Source: Roseiarcus sp963732155
Lineage (GTDB): Bacteria; Pseudomonadota; Alphaproteobacteria; Rhizobiales; Beijerinckiaceae
Assembly: GCA_963732155.1 (NCBI GenBank)
Contig: CAVSYB010000006.1
Span: 434,001 to 498,000 of the forward strand
DNA length: 64,000 bases
Direction of reading: 5' to 3'
Positions within the stretch are counted from its first letter, which is position 1; each line of letters opens with the position of its first letter. This document shows, one piece after another, positions 34,477 to 43,766 of this stretch. The notes beneath the pieces were generated by a model that was given only the letters and a program-made list of their open reading frames with translations, did no database searches and was not told the origin of the DNA. Position numbers and translations under genes: made by a program.

Positions 34477-35003
34477 GAAGGCGGGTTCGAGCCGCGCCGA
34501 TCGCCGCCAAGCTCAGGCGCAGCGCCGCGCCGCCGCGCCGGCCGGTTTGGCCATTTGACGATCCGCTCCGGCCAAAGCTCCACAGGGACGTCTTGCTCGG
34601 CGGCGCTGACGCGCCCGCGCACGGAAACGCCGGCCTGGTGGACGGTCGCGGCCGACCCCGACACCAAGGGATGCCACCACGCCAGATCGCGCCCCTCGGC
34701 CAGCACCCGATAGGCGCAGGTCGAGGGAAGCCAGGACAGCGCGCGCACGACGTCGGGCGTCAGCTTGACGCAGTCGGCCACGCGCCGGGCGCGGCGCGGA
34801 TAGTCGATGCACCGGCAGCTTTCGGCGTCGAGCAGCTTGCAGCCGATGTCCGTGAAATGAATTTCGCCGGTGTCCTCGTCTTCGAGTTTGACCAGGCAGC
34901 AGCGCCCGCAGCCGTCGCACAGGCTCTCCCATTCCTGCGCCGACATCTCGTCAAGGGTCTTGGCGCGCCAGAACGGCGGCTCGTCGGCGGGAAAATCGGT
35001 CAT
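34473..35003 (-). CDS. YcgN family cysteine-cluster protein
   Basis: The 176-aa product belongs to the YcgN/UPF0260 family, related to the YkgJ type with a zinc- or iron-binding cysteine cluster. Cysteines lie in LCDGCGRCCLVKL (about residues 29-41), IGCKLLDAESCRCIDYP and DCVKL. WWHPLVSG is also a family signature. Function is unknown in the family. The gene converges on the protease with a 4-bp overlap of stops, and is divergent from the PBP gene. Confidence 0.92.
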   Translation of the reverse strand: MTDFPADEPPFWRAKTLDEMSAQEWESLCDGCGRCCLVKLEDEDTGEIHFTDIGCKLLDAESCRCIDYPRRARRVADCVKLTPDVVRALSWLPSTCAYRVLAEGRDLAWWHPLVSGSAATVHQAGVSVRGRVSAAEQDVPVELWPERIVKWPNRPARRRGAAPELGGDRRGSNPPS

Positions 35004-35275
35004 CGCCTCAGCCTCGCCAAATTCTCCTCCCCACCGGGCCCACTCCTATAAAGGAAGCGCGCGGCGGGAGCGCAAGCGCGCCATGCGCCGCCCGTGCGCC
35101 GACGTCAAGCAGTCAATTATATGCTAGTTGAGGGCGCCCGGCGCGGGAGGAAGGGCGCGCAAGGCCCCTCGGCGGGAAACAGGGAGCCGATTTCGTTCGG
35201 CCCGGGCGAGACCGCCGCCGGCGGAGAAACGACGACGAACCAGACGGGAAGGCTTGTTCAGCCCAGGGACGGAAG
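35004..35275. other. Divergent spacer, YcgN / PBP1A-type gene
   Basis: This is a 272-bp spacer. An AT-rich patch at about 35108-35130 (containing tatatgct) is a plausible -10 region for the plus-strand gene. Nothing else is recognised. Confidence 0.35.
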
Positions 35276-37537
35276 GTGTCGAACGAACTGCAAAGATCGG
35301 CCTTGTTCAAGGCGATCGGCCGGGCTCTGCTCGCCGCGGACGCCTTTGTCGACTCCTCGCTCTACCGCGCGAGGCGGCGCGCCATCGCCGCCTACGCGTC
35401 GGCTTCGGCCTTTTTCGATCGCTTTCACGTCTCGGGCGTCGCGAAATTCGCCGTGGAGATCGCTTGCGAAGGCCTGACCCTCGGACTGGCCGGCGCGCTT
35501 GTCGCGCTGGCGCTCGCCCTGCCCGCCTTTCGCGAGACCAGCGACGACGACTGGCTGAAACGCGAAGACCTCGCGGTGACCTTTCTCGACCGCTACGGCG
35601 TCGAAGTCGGCCGTCGCGGCATCAAGCACGACAATTCAATTCCGCTGGAGCAATTGCCCGATCATTTCATCAAGGCGGTGCTGGCGACCGAGGACCGGCG
35701 CTTCTTCAGCCATTTCGGCATCGACGTGGTCGGCACATTGCGCGCGCTCACCGTCAACGCGCGCGCCTCCAGCGTCGTCCAGGGCGGCTCGTCGATCACC
35801 CAGCAGCTCGCCAAGAACCTGTTTTTGACCAACGAGCGCTCGCTCGACCGAAAGGTCAAGGAGGCTTACCTCGCGCTTTGGCTCGAGCATCACCTTTCGA
35901 AAAAGGAAATCCTCAAGCTCTATCTCGACCGCGCCTATATGGGCGGGGGCGCCTTCGGCGTGCAGGCGGCGGCGCAATTCTATTTTGGCAAGTCGGCGCG
36001 CGACATCGACCTGGCGCAGTCGGCGATGCTGGCGGGCCTGTTCAAGGCGCCGACCAAATATTCGCCCGACGTGAACCTGCCCGCCGCCCGGGCGCGCGCC
36101 AACGACGTGCTCAGCAACCTGGTCGACGCGGGCTTCATGACCGAGGGCCAGGTCTACGCGGCGCGGCGCAATCCGGCGACCCCGGTCGATCATGGCGCGC
36201 GCGGCAGCCCGGACTATTACCTCGACTTCGCCTATGACGAGGTCAAGGGGCTCGCCGACGACGGCAAGCTGGGCAAGGAGCGCGTGCTGGTGGTGCGCAC
36301 CGGCCTCGACACGGGACTGCAGCGCAAGGCCGAGGGCGTCATCGAGGATATGCTGCGCGTGCGCGCGCCGGCCTATCACGCCCATCAGGCGGCGACCGTC
36401 GTGGCCGAGCCGAACGGGCTTGTGCGCGCGATGGTCGGCGGGCGCGACTACGGCGCCAGCCAGTTCAACCGCGCCACGGAGGCGCTTCGCCAGCCCGGCT
36501 CGTCCTTCAAGATCTTCGATTATCTCACCGCGATTCTGACGGGCAAATATCACAAGGATACGCCGGTCGACGCCTCGGGCATCTGCATCGGCGACTATTG
36601 CGTGCACAACTTCGCCGGCGAGAGCGCAGGCATGTTGCCGCTCTACAGCGCGCTCGCGCAGTCGCTGAACACCGCGGCGATCCGCATGTCCGTCAAGATC
36701 GGCGAAGTCTACTGGCCGGCCGGCAAGAGCTACCACCTCGGCAAGATCGCCGAACTCGGGCGCAACAAGATCGTCGCGACGGCGCGCGCGATGGGCCTCA
36801 CCACGCCGCTGCCGGACACCGTTTCGCTGCCCATCGGCGCCGACGATGTGAGGATGATCGACATGCTCGCCGCCAATGCGCTGCTCGCCAACGGCGGCAA
36901 GCGCGCCACTCCCTACGCGGCGATCGAGATACGCAATCCGCACGGCGACCTGATCTACAGCCGCGACGCCAACGGGCCGCCGCCGGTCCAGGTCATTCCG
37001 GCCGACAAGATCGCCGAAATGAACAACATCTTGACCCATGTGGTGACCGAGGGCACCGGCCGCGCCGCCCAGCTTCCCGGCATCGTCGCCGCCGGCAAGA
37101 CGGGAACGACCAACAATTCGACCAACGCCTGGTTCAACGGCTTCACCGGCAATTTCGTTTGCAGCGTCTGGTTCGGCAATGACGACAATTCGCCGATGCC
37201 CGGCATGGTCGGAGGGCTGCTGCCCGCCATGACCTGGCATGAGATCATGCTCTACGCGCATCAGGGCGTCGACATAAAGCCGCCCTACGGGGTCGCGCCG
37301 GCGCCGCTCAAGGCGCCCGAGGTCGCCGCCGCCGGCCAGTCGACGGGCGACGAGCCCAAGGCGCGGCGGCCGGTCGGATTGTCGACGCGCGCCGCGGAGC
37401 TGATCACCGAGATCGGCGATCTTGCGCGCGTCGACAGGAGCCGGGGCGCCGAGCGCAAGCTGCCGGTGTCCTTCGCCGCGCAGACGGCGCCGAGCCCGGG
37501 GATCTGGGATCTTTCGGCCGGCGCGGCGCATCCGTAG
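35276..37537 (+). CDS. Class A penicillin-binding protein (PBP1A-type transglycosylase/transpeptidase)
   Basis: The 753-aa enzyme polymerises and crosslinks peptidoglycan. After a cytoplasmic N-terminus there is a membrane anchor at about residues 68-86. The GT51 domain shows ATEDRRFFSHFGID and GGSSITQQLAKNLFL. The transpeptidase domain shows SxxK at 409-412 (GSSFKIF), the SxN motif in AQSLNTAA, and KTGT in AAGKTGTTNN. The start is GTG at 35276 with a GGGA a few bases upstream. Only one N-terminal start fits; it is likely monocistronic. Targets are the periplasmic cell wall. Confidence 0.95.
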   Translation: MSNELQRSALFKAIGRALLAADAFVDSSLYRARRRAIAAYASASAFFDRFHVSGVAKFAVEIACEGLTLGLAGALVALALALPAFRETSDDDWLKREDLAVTFLDRYGVEVGRRGIKHDNSIPLEQLPDHFIKAVLATEDRRFFSHFGIDVVGTLRALTVNARASSVVQGGSSITQQLAKNLFLTNERSLDRKVKEAYLALWLEHHLSKKEILKLYLDRAYMGGGAFGVQAAAQFYFGKSARDIDLAQSAMLAGLFKAPTKYSPDVNLPAARARANDVLSNLVDAGFMTEGQVYAARRNPATPVDHGARGSPDYYLDFAYDEVKGLADDGKLGKERVLVVRTGLDTGLQRKAEGVIEDMLRVRAPAYHAHQAATVVAEPNGLVRAMVGGRDYGASQFNRATEALRQPGSSFKIFDYLTAILTGKYHKDTPVDASGICIGDYCVHNFAGESAGMLPLYSALAQSLNTAAIRMSVKIGEVYWPAGKSYHLGKIAELGRNKIVATARAMGLTTPLPDTVSLPIGADDVRMIDMLAANALLANGGKRATPYAAIEIRNPHGDLIYSRDANGPPPVQVIPADKIAEMNNILTHVVTEGTGRAAQLPGIVAAGKTGTTNNSTNAWFNGFTGNFVCSVWFGNDDNSPMPGMVGGLLPAMTWHEIMLYAHQGVDIKPPYGVAPAPLKAPEVAAAGQSTGDEPKARRPVGLSTRAAELITEIGDLARVDRSRGAERKLPVSFAAQTAPSPGIWDLSAGAAHP

Positions 37538-37564
37538 GCGAGGCCGCGGCGAAACGACCGCGCT

Positions 37565-38287
37565 TCAGTCCGTCATGTCCCATTGCTCGGCGCTGGCGCC
37601 GGCGAGTTCGCGCACGCGCTGCTCGTCCCGGCCGAACACCCCGGCGTCGCCCTCGTAGACCACCTTGCCGTCGTCGAGCACATAGGCGCGGTCGGCGATT
37701 TCCACGGCGGCGCGCACGTTCTGCTCGACCAGCAGGACCGAGACGCCCTCGGCGCGGGCGGCTGCGACGATCTTGAACACCTCCGCGACGATCAGCGGGG
37801 CTAGACCCTGCGACGGCTCGTCCAGCATCAGAAGCTTCGGATTGAGAAGCAGCGCTCGGGAGATCGACAGCATCTCCTGTTCGCCGCCGGAAAGCTGGCT
37901 GCCCTTGTTCGATCGGCGCTGCGCGAGGCGCGGGAACAGCTCGAAGACGCGCGCGATCGTCCAGGGGCCCGGCCGCTCGACCGGCACCATCAGGTTCTCC
38001 TCGACCGTCAGGTTGGTGAAGACGCGCCGCCCCTCGGGCACGTAGCCGACCCCCATGGCGGCGATCCGGTAGGGCGGCAAGCCGGTGGCGGCGGCGCCGA
38101 AGATGCGCACTTCGCCGCGGCGCGGCGGGGTGAGCCCGATGAGGCTGCGCAGCGTCGTGGTCTTGCCGGCGCCGTTGCGGCCGAGCAGCGTGACGATTTC
38201 GCCCTCGCGCACCTCGAGGGTGACGCCGTGCAGGATGTGGCTCTTGCCGTAATAGCTGTGAAGCCCCTCGGCCTGAAGCGCGTTCAT
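37565..38287 (-). CDS. livF: Branched-chain amino-acid-type ABC transporter ATPase LivF
   Basis: The 240-aa ATPase energises import through LivH/LivM. Walker A is LLGRNGAGKTTTLRSL (about 34-49), signature LSGGEQEMLSISRAL, Walker B LLMLDEPSQGL, and the LivF-specific VLLVEQNVRAAVEIADRAYVL. It is the last gene of the unit and overlaps livG by 4 bp. Substrate class is assigned by family; amides or urea are also possible for this family. Confidence 0.95.
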   Translation of the reverse strand: MNALQAEGLHSYYGKSHILHGVTLEVREGEIVTLLGRNGAGKTTTLRSLIGLTPPRRGEVRIFGAAATGLPPYRIAAMGVGYVPEGRRVFTNLTVEENLMVPVERPGPWTIARVFELFPRLAQRRSNKGSQLSGGEQEMLSISRALLLNPKLLMLDEPSQGLAPLIVAEVFKIVAAARAEGVSVLLVEQNVRAAVEIADRAYVLDDGKVVYEGDAGVFGRDEQRVRELAGASAEQWDMTD

Positions 38288-39036
38288 GCCGTCGCCTCGC
38301 CCAGATAGGCCGCCTGGACCGCCTCGCTGGCGGCGATCTCGTCCGGCGGCCCCTCCGCCAGAACCTGTCCTTCAGCCAGCACCATGATGCGGTCCGCCAG
38401 GTTGAACACGACGCGCATGTCGTGCTCGATCAGCATGATGGTCAGGCGTTCGTCGCGGTGCAGGCGGCGGATGAGGCGCGCGATGTCGTAGGTTTCCTGG
38501 TCACCCATGCCGGCCGTCGGCTCATCCAGCATGAGCAGGCGCGGACGCAGGGCCAGCGCCATCATGATTTCGGTCGCGCGCTGGTCGCCGTGCGTCAACG
38601 CGCCGACGTTCCTGTCCCTCTTGTCGGTCAGATTGCCCAATCCGATGAGTTCGTCGACCCGCGCGTCGACCTCGCGCCGCCTGGCGCGGCCGACCCACGC
38701 CCTCATCCTGAGACCGGCCGCGACTTCGACCGCGATGCGCAGATTGTCGGCGATGGTGAGTTCGGGGAAGATCTCGGTGATCTGGAAGGTGCGCGCCATC
38801 CCGGCGCTGACGCGCTGCTCGGGCGGCATGCCGGTGATGTCCTTGCCGTCGAACAGGATGGCGCCGGCCGTCGGCGGAAAGAAGCCGCTGATGAGGTTGA
38901 AGAAGGTGGTCTTGCCCGCGCCGTTGGGGCCGATGATCGCCCTGAATTGGCCGGGCTCGATGGTGAGCGAGACGTTGTCGACGGCGATCAGGCTGCCGAA
39001 GTGGCGCGAGACGTTGCGCACTTGCAGGAGGGTCAT
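38284..39036 (-). CDS. livG: Branched-chain amino-acid-type ABC transporter ATPase LivG
   Basis: The 250-aa ATPase has Walker A IIGPNGAGKTTFFNLISG (about 34-51), a LivG-type signature LTHGDQRATEIMMAL instead of the classic LSGGQ, Walker B LLMLDEPTAGM, and the switch His in LIEHDMRVVFNLADRI. It overlaps livM upstream and livF downstream by 4 bp each (ATGA), so the permease and ATPase genes are translated as one unit. Confidence 0.95.
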   Translation of the reverse strand: MTLLQVRNVSRHFGSLIAVDNVSLTIEPGQFRAIIGPNGAGKTTFFNLISGFFPPTAGAILFDGKDITGMPPEQRVSAGMARTFQITEIFPELTIADNLRIAVEVAAGLRMRAWVGRARRREVDARVDELIGLGNLTDKRDRNVGALTHGDQRATEIMMALALRPRLLMLDEPTAGMGDQETYDIARLIRRLHRDERLTIMLIEHDMRVVFNLADRIMVLAEGQVLAEGPPDEIAASEAVQAAYLGEATA

Positions 39037-39986
39037 GCGGCGGCCTTGCCGCGGAACAGGCCGAGCACGCCGCGCGGGAAAAACCGCACCACGAGCACGA
39101 ACACCAGCCCGATCACCGACATCCAGTTCTCGGTGTGGCTCGAGACGTAATCCTGCAGCGCCACGAAGATCGCCGCGCCGATCAGCGGACCCCAGAACGA
39201 GCGCATGCCGCCGAGCACCGCCATGATCACGAAATTGCCGGAGAGATCGAAGCGCAGCGCGCGCGGGTCGGTGAAGTTGTTCAGCAGCGCATAGAGCGAG
39301 CCGGCGACGCTGACGAACAGACAGGAAATCACGAAGGACAGCCAGATATGCCGCTCGACCGGTATGCCGAGGAAGCGCGCCCGCCGCTCGTTCTCGCGGA
39401 TGGCGAGGAGCGTGCGCCCGAACGGCGACTTCAGCAGGCTCGCCATGATGGCGACGCAGACCGCGAAAACCGCCAGCGCGAAATAATAGAAGGCCTTGTC
39501 GTCGCCGAAAATGTCGACCCTCGCGAGGCCGAGGTCGATCGGCATGCGATGCCAGCCGGTCAGCCCGTCGTCGCCGCCGGTCATCGTGTTCCAGCGGAAG
39601 GCGATGAAATAGAACACCTGGCCGAAAGCGATGGTGACCATCGCGAAATAGACGCCGCGGCGCCGGACGATCAGCGCGCCGATGATCGCCGCCGCGACGG
39701 TTGCGACGACGACGCCGACCGCCATGCCCAACAGCGTGTTCGGCGTCAGATATTTGATGGTCATCGCCGCGCCGTAGGCGCCCAGCCCGAAATAGGCGGC
39801 GTGCCCGAACGACAGGACGCCGGTGAAGCCGAGCAGGAAATTGAGCGACATCGCGGCGAGCGCCATCACGATGATGCGCGTGGCGAGCTCGGTGTAGCCG
39901 CCGATCGCCGCCATCCAGAAAGGCATGGTGAGCAGCGCGGCCCAGACCGCTGCGTCGGCGGCGGCGCTTCGGCGGGTCGCGTTCAA
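39033..39986 (-). CDS. livM: ABC transporter permease LivM
   Basis: The 317-aa inner-membrane permease shows eight or more hydrophobic segments and the conserved LivM pieces LLGFTGVLSFGHAAYFGLGAYGA (about 52-74) and GNFVIMAVLGGMRSFWGPLIGA. The start is TTG at 39986, overlapping the livH stop as TTGA, which is unusual but supported by the matching overlaps in the rest of the operon and by GGAGGG upstream. Confidence 0.94.
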   Translation of the reverse strand: MNATRRSAAADAAVWAALLTMPFWMAAIGGYTELATRIIVMALAAMSLNFLLGFTGVLSFGHAAYFGLGAYGAAMTIKYLTPNTLLGMAVGVVVATVAAAIIGALIVRRRGVYFAMVTIAFGQVFYFIAFRWNTMTGGDDGLTGWHRMPIDLGLARVDIFGDDKAFYYFALAVFAVCVAIMASLLKSPFGRTLLAIRENERRARFLGIPVERHIWLSFVISCLFVSVAGSLYALLNNFTDPRALRFDLSGNFVIMAVLGGMRSFWGPLIGAAIFVALQDYVSSHTENWMSVIGLVFVLVVRFFPRGVLGLFRGKAAA

Positions 39987-40852
39987 TGCAGCCTCCCTTC
40001 CTCGCCGAGGAGGCCGCGCGGGCGAACCAGCAGCACCAGACCCATCATCACATAGATCACCGCCTCGGAGGCGGAGGGAAAGAACACGGCGGCGAGCCCC
40101 GAGGCGACCCCGATCAGCAGGCCGCCGAGCAGCGTGCCGAGCAGGCTGCCGAGGCCGCCGACGATGATCGCGACGAAGCTCGGCATGATCAGCATCGACC
40201 CGATGGTCGGCGAAAGCCCCAGCAGGCCCGCCGCGAGCACGCCCGCCAGCCCGGCGATGTAGATGCCGATGCCGAAGTTGAGGCTGCGCAGCACGCGCAC
40301 GTTCACCCCGAGCGTCGACACCGTGTCGAGGTCGCGCGTTCCCGCCCTGATGCGCATGCCGAGCCTTGTATAGGTGAGCACGACGAACAGGCCGCCCACG
40401 GCGACCGCCACCAAGAGGATCATGAACAAGCGATAGCCGGTGAGGAAGAAGAACTCGTTGCTGAGCGGCGAGGTGAGCCAGCCCGGCACCTGGAACGGCA
40501 CGCTCTGGGCGCCCCAGATCAGACGCGTCACGTCCTCGATGATATAGGCGAGCCCGAAGGTCAGCAGCAGGCCGTAGAGCGGGTCGCGCCCGTAAAGCGG
40601 GCGGATCAACAGTCGCTCGACGGCGAGGCCGATGAAAGCCGTCAGAACCGGCGCGACGATCAGCGCGCCCCAGAAGCCGACGTAGGGGATCAGCGTATAG
40701 GCGAGATAGGCGCCGATCGCTAGAAACCCGCCATGCGCGAAATTGATGACGCCGCTGAGATTGAGGATCAGCGACAGGCCGAGCGCCATCAGCGCGTAGA
40801 AGGCGCCGACGATCAGCCCGTTGAAGACGTTGAACAGGAGGAGCTGCGTCAT
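39983..40852 (-). CDS. livH: ABC transporter permease LivH
   Basis: The 289-aa permease pairs with LivM. It begins MTQLLLFNVFNGLIVGAFYALMALGLSLI and contains the conserved GVINFAHGGFLAIGAYLAY (about 35-53) and a late SLLGTLLGGLLIGVASGL loop. About eight hydrophobic segments are visible. It starts 104 bp after the binding-protein gene and overlaps livM at its end. Confidence 0.94.
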   Translation of the reverse strand: MTQLLLFNVFNGLIVGAFYALMALGLSLILNLSGVINFAHGGFLAIGAYLAYTLIPYVGFWGALIVAPVLTAFIGLAVERLLIRPLYGRDPLYGLLLTFGLAYIIEDVTRLIWGAQSVPFQVPGWLTSPLSNEFFFLTGYRLFMILLVAVAVGGLFVVLTYTRLGMRIRAGTRDLDTVSTLGVNVRVLRSLNFGIGIYIAGLAGVLAAGLLGLSPTIGSMLIMPSFVAIIVGGLGSLLGTLLGGLLIGVASGLAAVFFPSASEAVIYVMMGLVLLVRPRGLLGEEGRLH

Positions 40853-40937
40853 GGGCGGTCAGCCGTCCCCGGCGCCGGTTCGGCGACGGACCGGCGACCG
40901 CGCGAGGCTCGCCGATCGGCTGCCGGGCGTCTGCGGC

Positions 40938-40958
40938 GAAGCGGCCTCGCGCCGCTTC
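40938..40958 (-). promoter_or_regulatory. Hairpin at the end of the binding-protein gene
   Basis: A 7-bp stem (gaagcgg / ccgcttc) with a 7-nt loop covers the last bases of the binding-protein gene, including part of its stop codon. With no T-run it may protect the upstream message and raise binding-protein over permease levels, as in many ABC operons. This role is inferred. Confidence 0.4.
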
Positions 40959-42216
40959 ACGCCGGCCATGTCATCTTGCAGCCGCTCTCCTCGACCGAGC
41001 TGGCGATATCGGCGCCCTTGACGACATCGGTGACCTTGAACAGATCGTCCGGCGCCTCGCCGCTCGCCTGGGCGTTGCCGACATAGAGATCGCCGATCAA
41101 CTGGTTCTGCCCCGCGCGGTAGAACGGCGCGTTGGGCATCAGGCCGATCTCGGGGGGCAGTTCGAAACCCTGCAGCGCCTTGGCCATCGCCACGGCGTCC
41201 AGCGAATTGGCCTTGGACGCCGCCAGCGCGCATGTCCAGACCGAGACGAAGCCGAACCAGGTGCGCGCGGTCGGCACGCGGCCGGTGCGCTTCTTGACGG
41301 TGTCGACGAACTCGGCGACGTGCGGCACGCCGGGCTGGTTCCAGTACCACTCCATCACCCAAGTGCCGATGCGCGCCTCCGGCGGCAGACCCTCCAGCGG
41401 CTCGAGCTCCTGCTGGGCGCCGGCCAGGTGCAGCTTCTTGTCGAGCCCGAACTGCACGGCCTGCTTCAAGGCGTTGACCATGTCGTCGCCTTGCACCAGG
41501 AACAGGATCACGTCGGGGTTCGCCGATTGCGCGCTGATCAGGTAGGAGGAAAAATCGACCGTGCCGAGCGGCGTCAAGGCGCCGCCGGCGCGCACGCCGC
41601 CGAGCGCCGCGCTGGCCTTGACCATACCGGATTCGAGCGTATGGCCGAACGCGTAGTCGGGCGTGATGTAATAGAATTTCTTGCCGTATTTCTTCACCAG
41701 CGCGCTGGCGACCGCGGCGGCCTCCATCTGCGTGGTGTTGCAGACCCGGAAGACGTTCCAGTGGCAGGACGTCCCGGTGATCGCGTCGGTGTGGCCGCCG
41801 GGAACGATGTGCAGGATTTTCTTCTCGTTGGACACCTGCGCCATCGCAAGCGCCAGCGCCGAGTTGACGTTGCCGAGCAGAAAATCGACCTTGTCGCCGT
41901 CGATCAGCTTGCGCGCCTTCTGCACCGCCGTTCCCGCGTCGCCGCTGGTCGAATCCTCCACCACCAGCTCGACGTTGCGCCCGAGAATGCCGCCTTTGGC
42001 GTTGATCTGCTCGACCGCCATCTGGCAGCCGATCAATTCGTTCTTGCCCGGCGCGGCGTAGGTGCCGGTCAACGGGTTGTCGAGACCGATCTTGATCGCG
42101 TCCGCGGCGCGCGCGCGCCGCACAAACGGGCTGGCGAGTTGCGCGGCGCCGACCACGAAACCCGCTTTGAGCAGGGTGCGGCGACCCAGGCCGCCTGTTG
42201 AGCCGATGACGGACAC
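40957..42216 (-). CDS. Periplasmic substrate-binding protein of the Liv-type ABC transporter
   Basis: The 419-aa protein is a type I periplasmic binding protein (Peripla_BP_6). The N-terminus has a twin-arginine signal (GRRTLLKAGFVVGAAQLASP), so it is exported folded. The mature part begins IKIGLDNPLTGTYAAPGKNE and contains VVEDSTSGDAGTAVQKARKL and YYITPDYAFGHTLE. The exact ligand cannot be read from sequence: branched-chain amino acids, amides or urea are the family options. The GTG at 42216 has GGGAGG six nt upstream. It leads the operon. Confidence 0.93.
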   Translation of the reverse strand: MSVIGSTGGLGRRTLLKAGFVVGAAQLASPFVRRARAADAIKIGLDNPLTGTYAAPGKNELIGCQMAVEQINAKGGILGRNVELVVEDSTSGDAGTAVQKARKLIDGDKVDFLLGNVNSALALAMAQVSNEKKILHIVPGGHTDAITGTSCHWNVFRVCNTTQMEAAAVASALVKKYGKKFYYITPDYAFGHTLESGMVKASAALGGVRAGGALTPLGTVDFSSYLISAQSANPDVILFLVQGDDMVNALKQAVQFGLDKKLHLAGAQQELEPLEGLPPEARIGTWVMEWYWNQPGVPHVAEFVDTVKKRTGRVPTARTWFGFVSVWTCALAASKANSLDAVAMAKALQGFELPPEIGLMPNAPFYRAGQNQLIGDLYVGNAQASGEAPDDLFKVTDVVKGADIASSVEESGCKMTWPA

Positions 42217-42518
42217 TTCAATCCTCCCCTAGCGAAGCAACACCGCGCGGCGGCGGCCTGACCGGCCGCTTCCAATCGCTTTTGATCGTTGATATTTGGT
42301 AAGTCATGGCCGGACGGCGCCTGCCGGTCAAGGGTTACTTTTGTCGCATCGCGGCGGGCCGCGCTCCATCCGCGCGGCGCGAAAGGCGGGGCGCGCCGAC
42401 GGCGCGCCTTGTCGCGGCGGCCGCTTCGGCCGCCCGAAAGCCGCCAGGCTTGACTTGCGCTTCCGCCGTCCCGCTCTATCCCGGGCGCCGGCGACGCCAT
42501 CCATCGAGGTCGTTCCTT
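42217..42518. other. Divergent spacer, liv operon / DUF1214 gene
   Basis: This 302-bp spacer has an AT-rich patch at about 42278-42305 (cgttgatatttggtaagt), a plausible promoter zone. No gene is recognised. Confidence 0.4.
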
Positions 42519-43097
42519 TTGGACACGTTGGTCAAAGCGCTGCTCGCCTGCGTCATCGGCCTGGCCGCCGGTCTGTGGGCGACGGCGCTGACCCTGCGCG
42601 ACGCGCGCGGATTCGACGCCACGACGATCGGCCCGTGGACGGTTTCGGAGAAGGCGGGCGCCGTCGACGCCGACCCCTACACCCGCGCCGCGATGGAGCG
42701 AAGCGGGGAAATTCCGTTGGCGCTCGGCGAGGGCCTGCAATTCATTGCGCGCGTCGACGACAACGGCGCGGCGCTGAATTCGCGCTGCGTCTATCTCGTC
42801 GGCCGCGCGACGCCGCCGACGCGCTACTGGACCTTGAGCCTCATCGACCGGCAAGGCTTTCCGATCGAAAATCCGACGCAGCGCTACGGGTTCCGGTCGA
42901 GCGAGGTCCTGCGCAGCGCCGACGGGGGCTTCGTCATCGCGGTTTCGGCGAGCGCCCGTCCGGGCAACTGGCTGCCGATCGGCTCGAACGGCCGCTTCGC
43001 GCTGGCGCTTCGTCTCTACGATTCGCCGTTCGGCGCAACCGCGGGCGCGATCGAAAGGAACACGATGCCGCGCATCGTGAGGGAAAGCTGCCTGTGA
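42519..43097 (+). CDS. DUF1214 domain protein, membrane-anchored
   Basis: The 192-aa product starts with TTG at 42519, supported by GAGG nine nt upstream, directly before one membrane segment (LVKALLACVIGLAAGLWATAL). The DUF1214 domain follows: DNNGAALNSRCVYLVGRATPPTRYWTLSLID-type sequence (about 90-120) and SNGRFALALRLYDSPFGAT near the end. Function is unknown. Its stop overlaps the next gene start (GTGA). A short DUF1214 next to a short DUF1254 is a common pair in Rhizobiales. Confidence 0.85.
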   Translation: MDTLVKALLACVIGLAAGLWATALTLRDARGFDATTIGPWTVSEKAGAVDADPYTRAAMERSGEIPLALGEGLQFIARVDDNGAALNSRCVYLVGRATPPTRYWTLSLIDRQGFPIENPTQRYGFRSSEVLRSADGGFVIAVSASARPGNWLPIGSNGRFALALRLYDSPFGATAGAIERNTMPRIVRESCL

Positions 43098-43672
43098 ATC
43101 TTCGCCGCCGCGTCGTCGATGTGCTGACGGTCGTCCTCGGCGCGGCGATGATCGCCGCGCTGGTGCATATCGCCGCCATCCTGATCATCCCGCTCTACGC
43201 CACGCACGACGCCTTCGCGCGACTCGGCCCGCTCGGGCCGGTCAACGCGACGATCGCCCTCGAACAGCCCGGCCCGCGGGCGCGGCTGCTTCCCTACCGC
43301 GATCCGGCGATCGCCAGCGCCTTCTGCCGCTTCGATCTGACGGACGGCCCGCTGCGCGTGCGGGCCCCGGCCGACGGCTCCGGATTCGTTTCGCTGTCGT
43401 TCCATACGCGCCGCGGCGGCATTTTTTATGCGATCACCGACAAGGCGGCGACGCACGGCATGCTGGAGGCGCTCGTCGTCACCGAAAGCCAGTTGCGCGC
43501 CCTGGAGGCGAGGGACGACGAGGACACGCCGGTGCAGGACCTGCGCATCGTCTCCACCGCCGAGGAGGGCTTCGTGATGATTCGCGCCTTCAGCGAGGAG
43601 GCGAGCCTCTATCCCAGCGCCGAAAGCCGGGCGCGGGCGCTGAGCTGCGCGAACGAGGCGATCCCGCCATGA
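43094..43672 (+). CDS. DUF1254 domain protein, membrane-anchored
   Basis: The 192-aa product starts with GTG at 43094, overlapping the DUF1214 stop. One membrane segment (VVLGAAMIAALVHIAAILIIP) is followed by a periplasmic domain with YRDPAIASAFCRFDLTDGPL, GFVSLSFHTRRGGIFYAITD and VMIRAFSEEASLYPS. DUF1254 and DUF1214 occur fused in larger proteins elsewhere, so these two anchored proteins probably work together. The reaction or ligand is unknown. Confidence 0.85.
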   Translation: MNLRRRVVDVLTVVLGAAMIAALVHIAAILIIPLYATHDAFARLGPLGPVNATIALEQPGPRARLLPYRDPAIASAFCRFDLTDGPLRVRAPADGSGFVSLSFHTRRGGIFYAITDKAATHGMLEALVVTESQLRALEARDDEDTPVQDLRIVSTAEEGFVMIRAFSEEASLYPSAESRARALSCANEAIPP

Positions 43673-43766
43673 ACGCGCCGGACGGCCGGTGGACTCGCGG
43701 CCGCGAAGGGGCGATGCTCGTTTCGCCAGTCGTCTCGACAAGCGAAGCCGCGAGGAGCCGCCCGAC

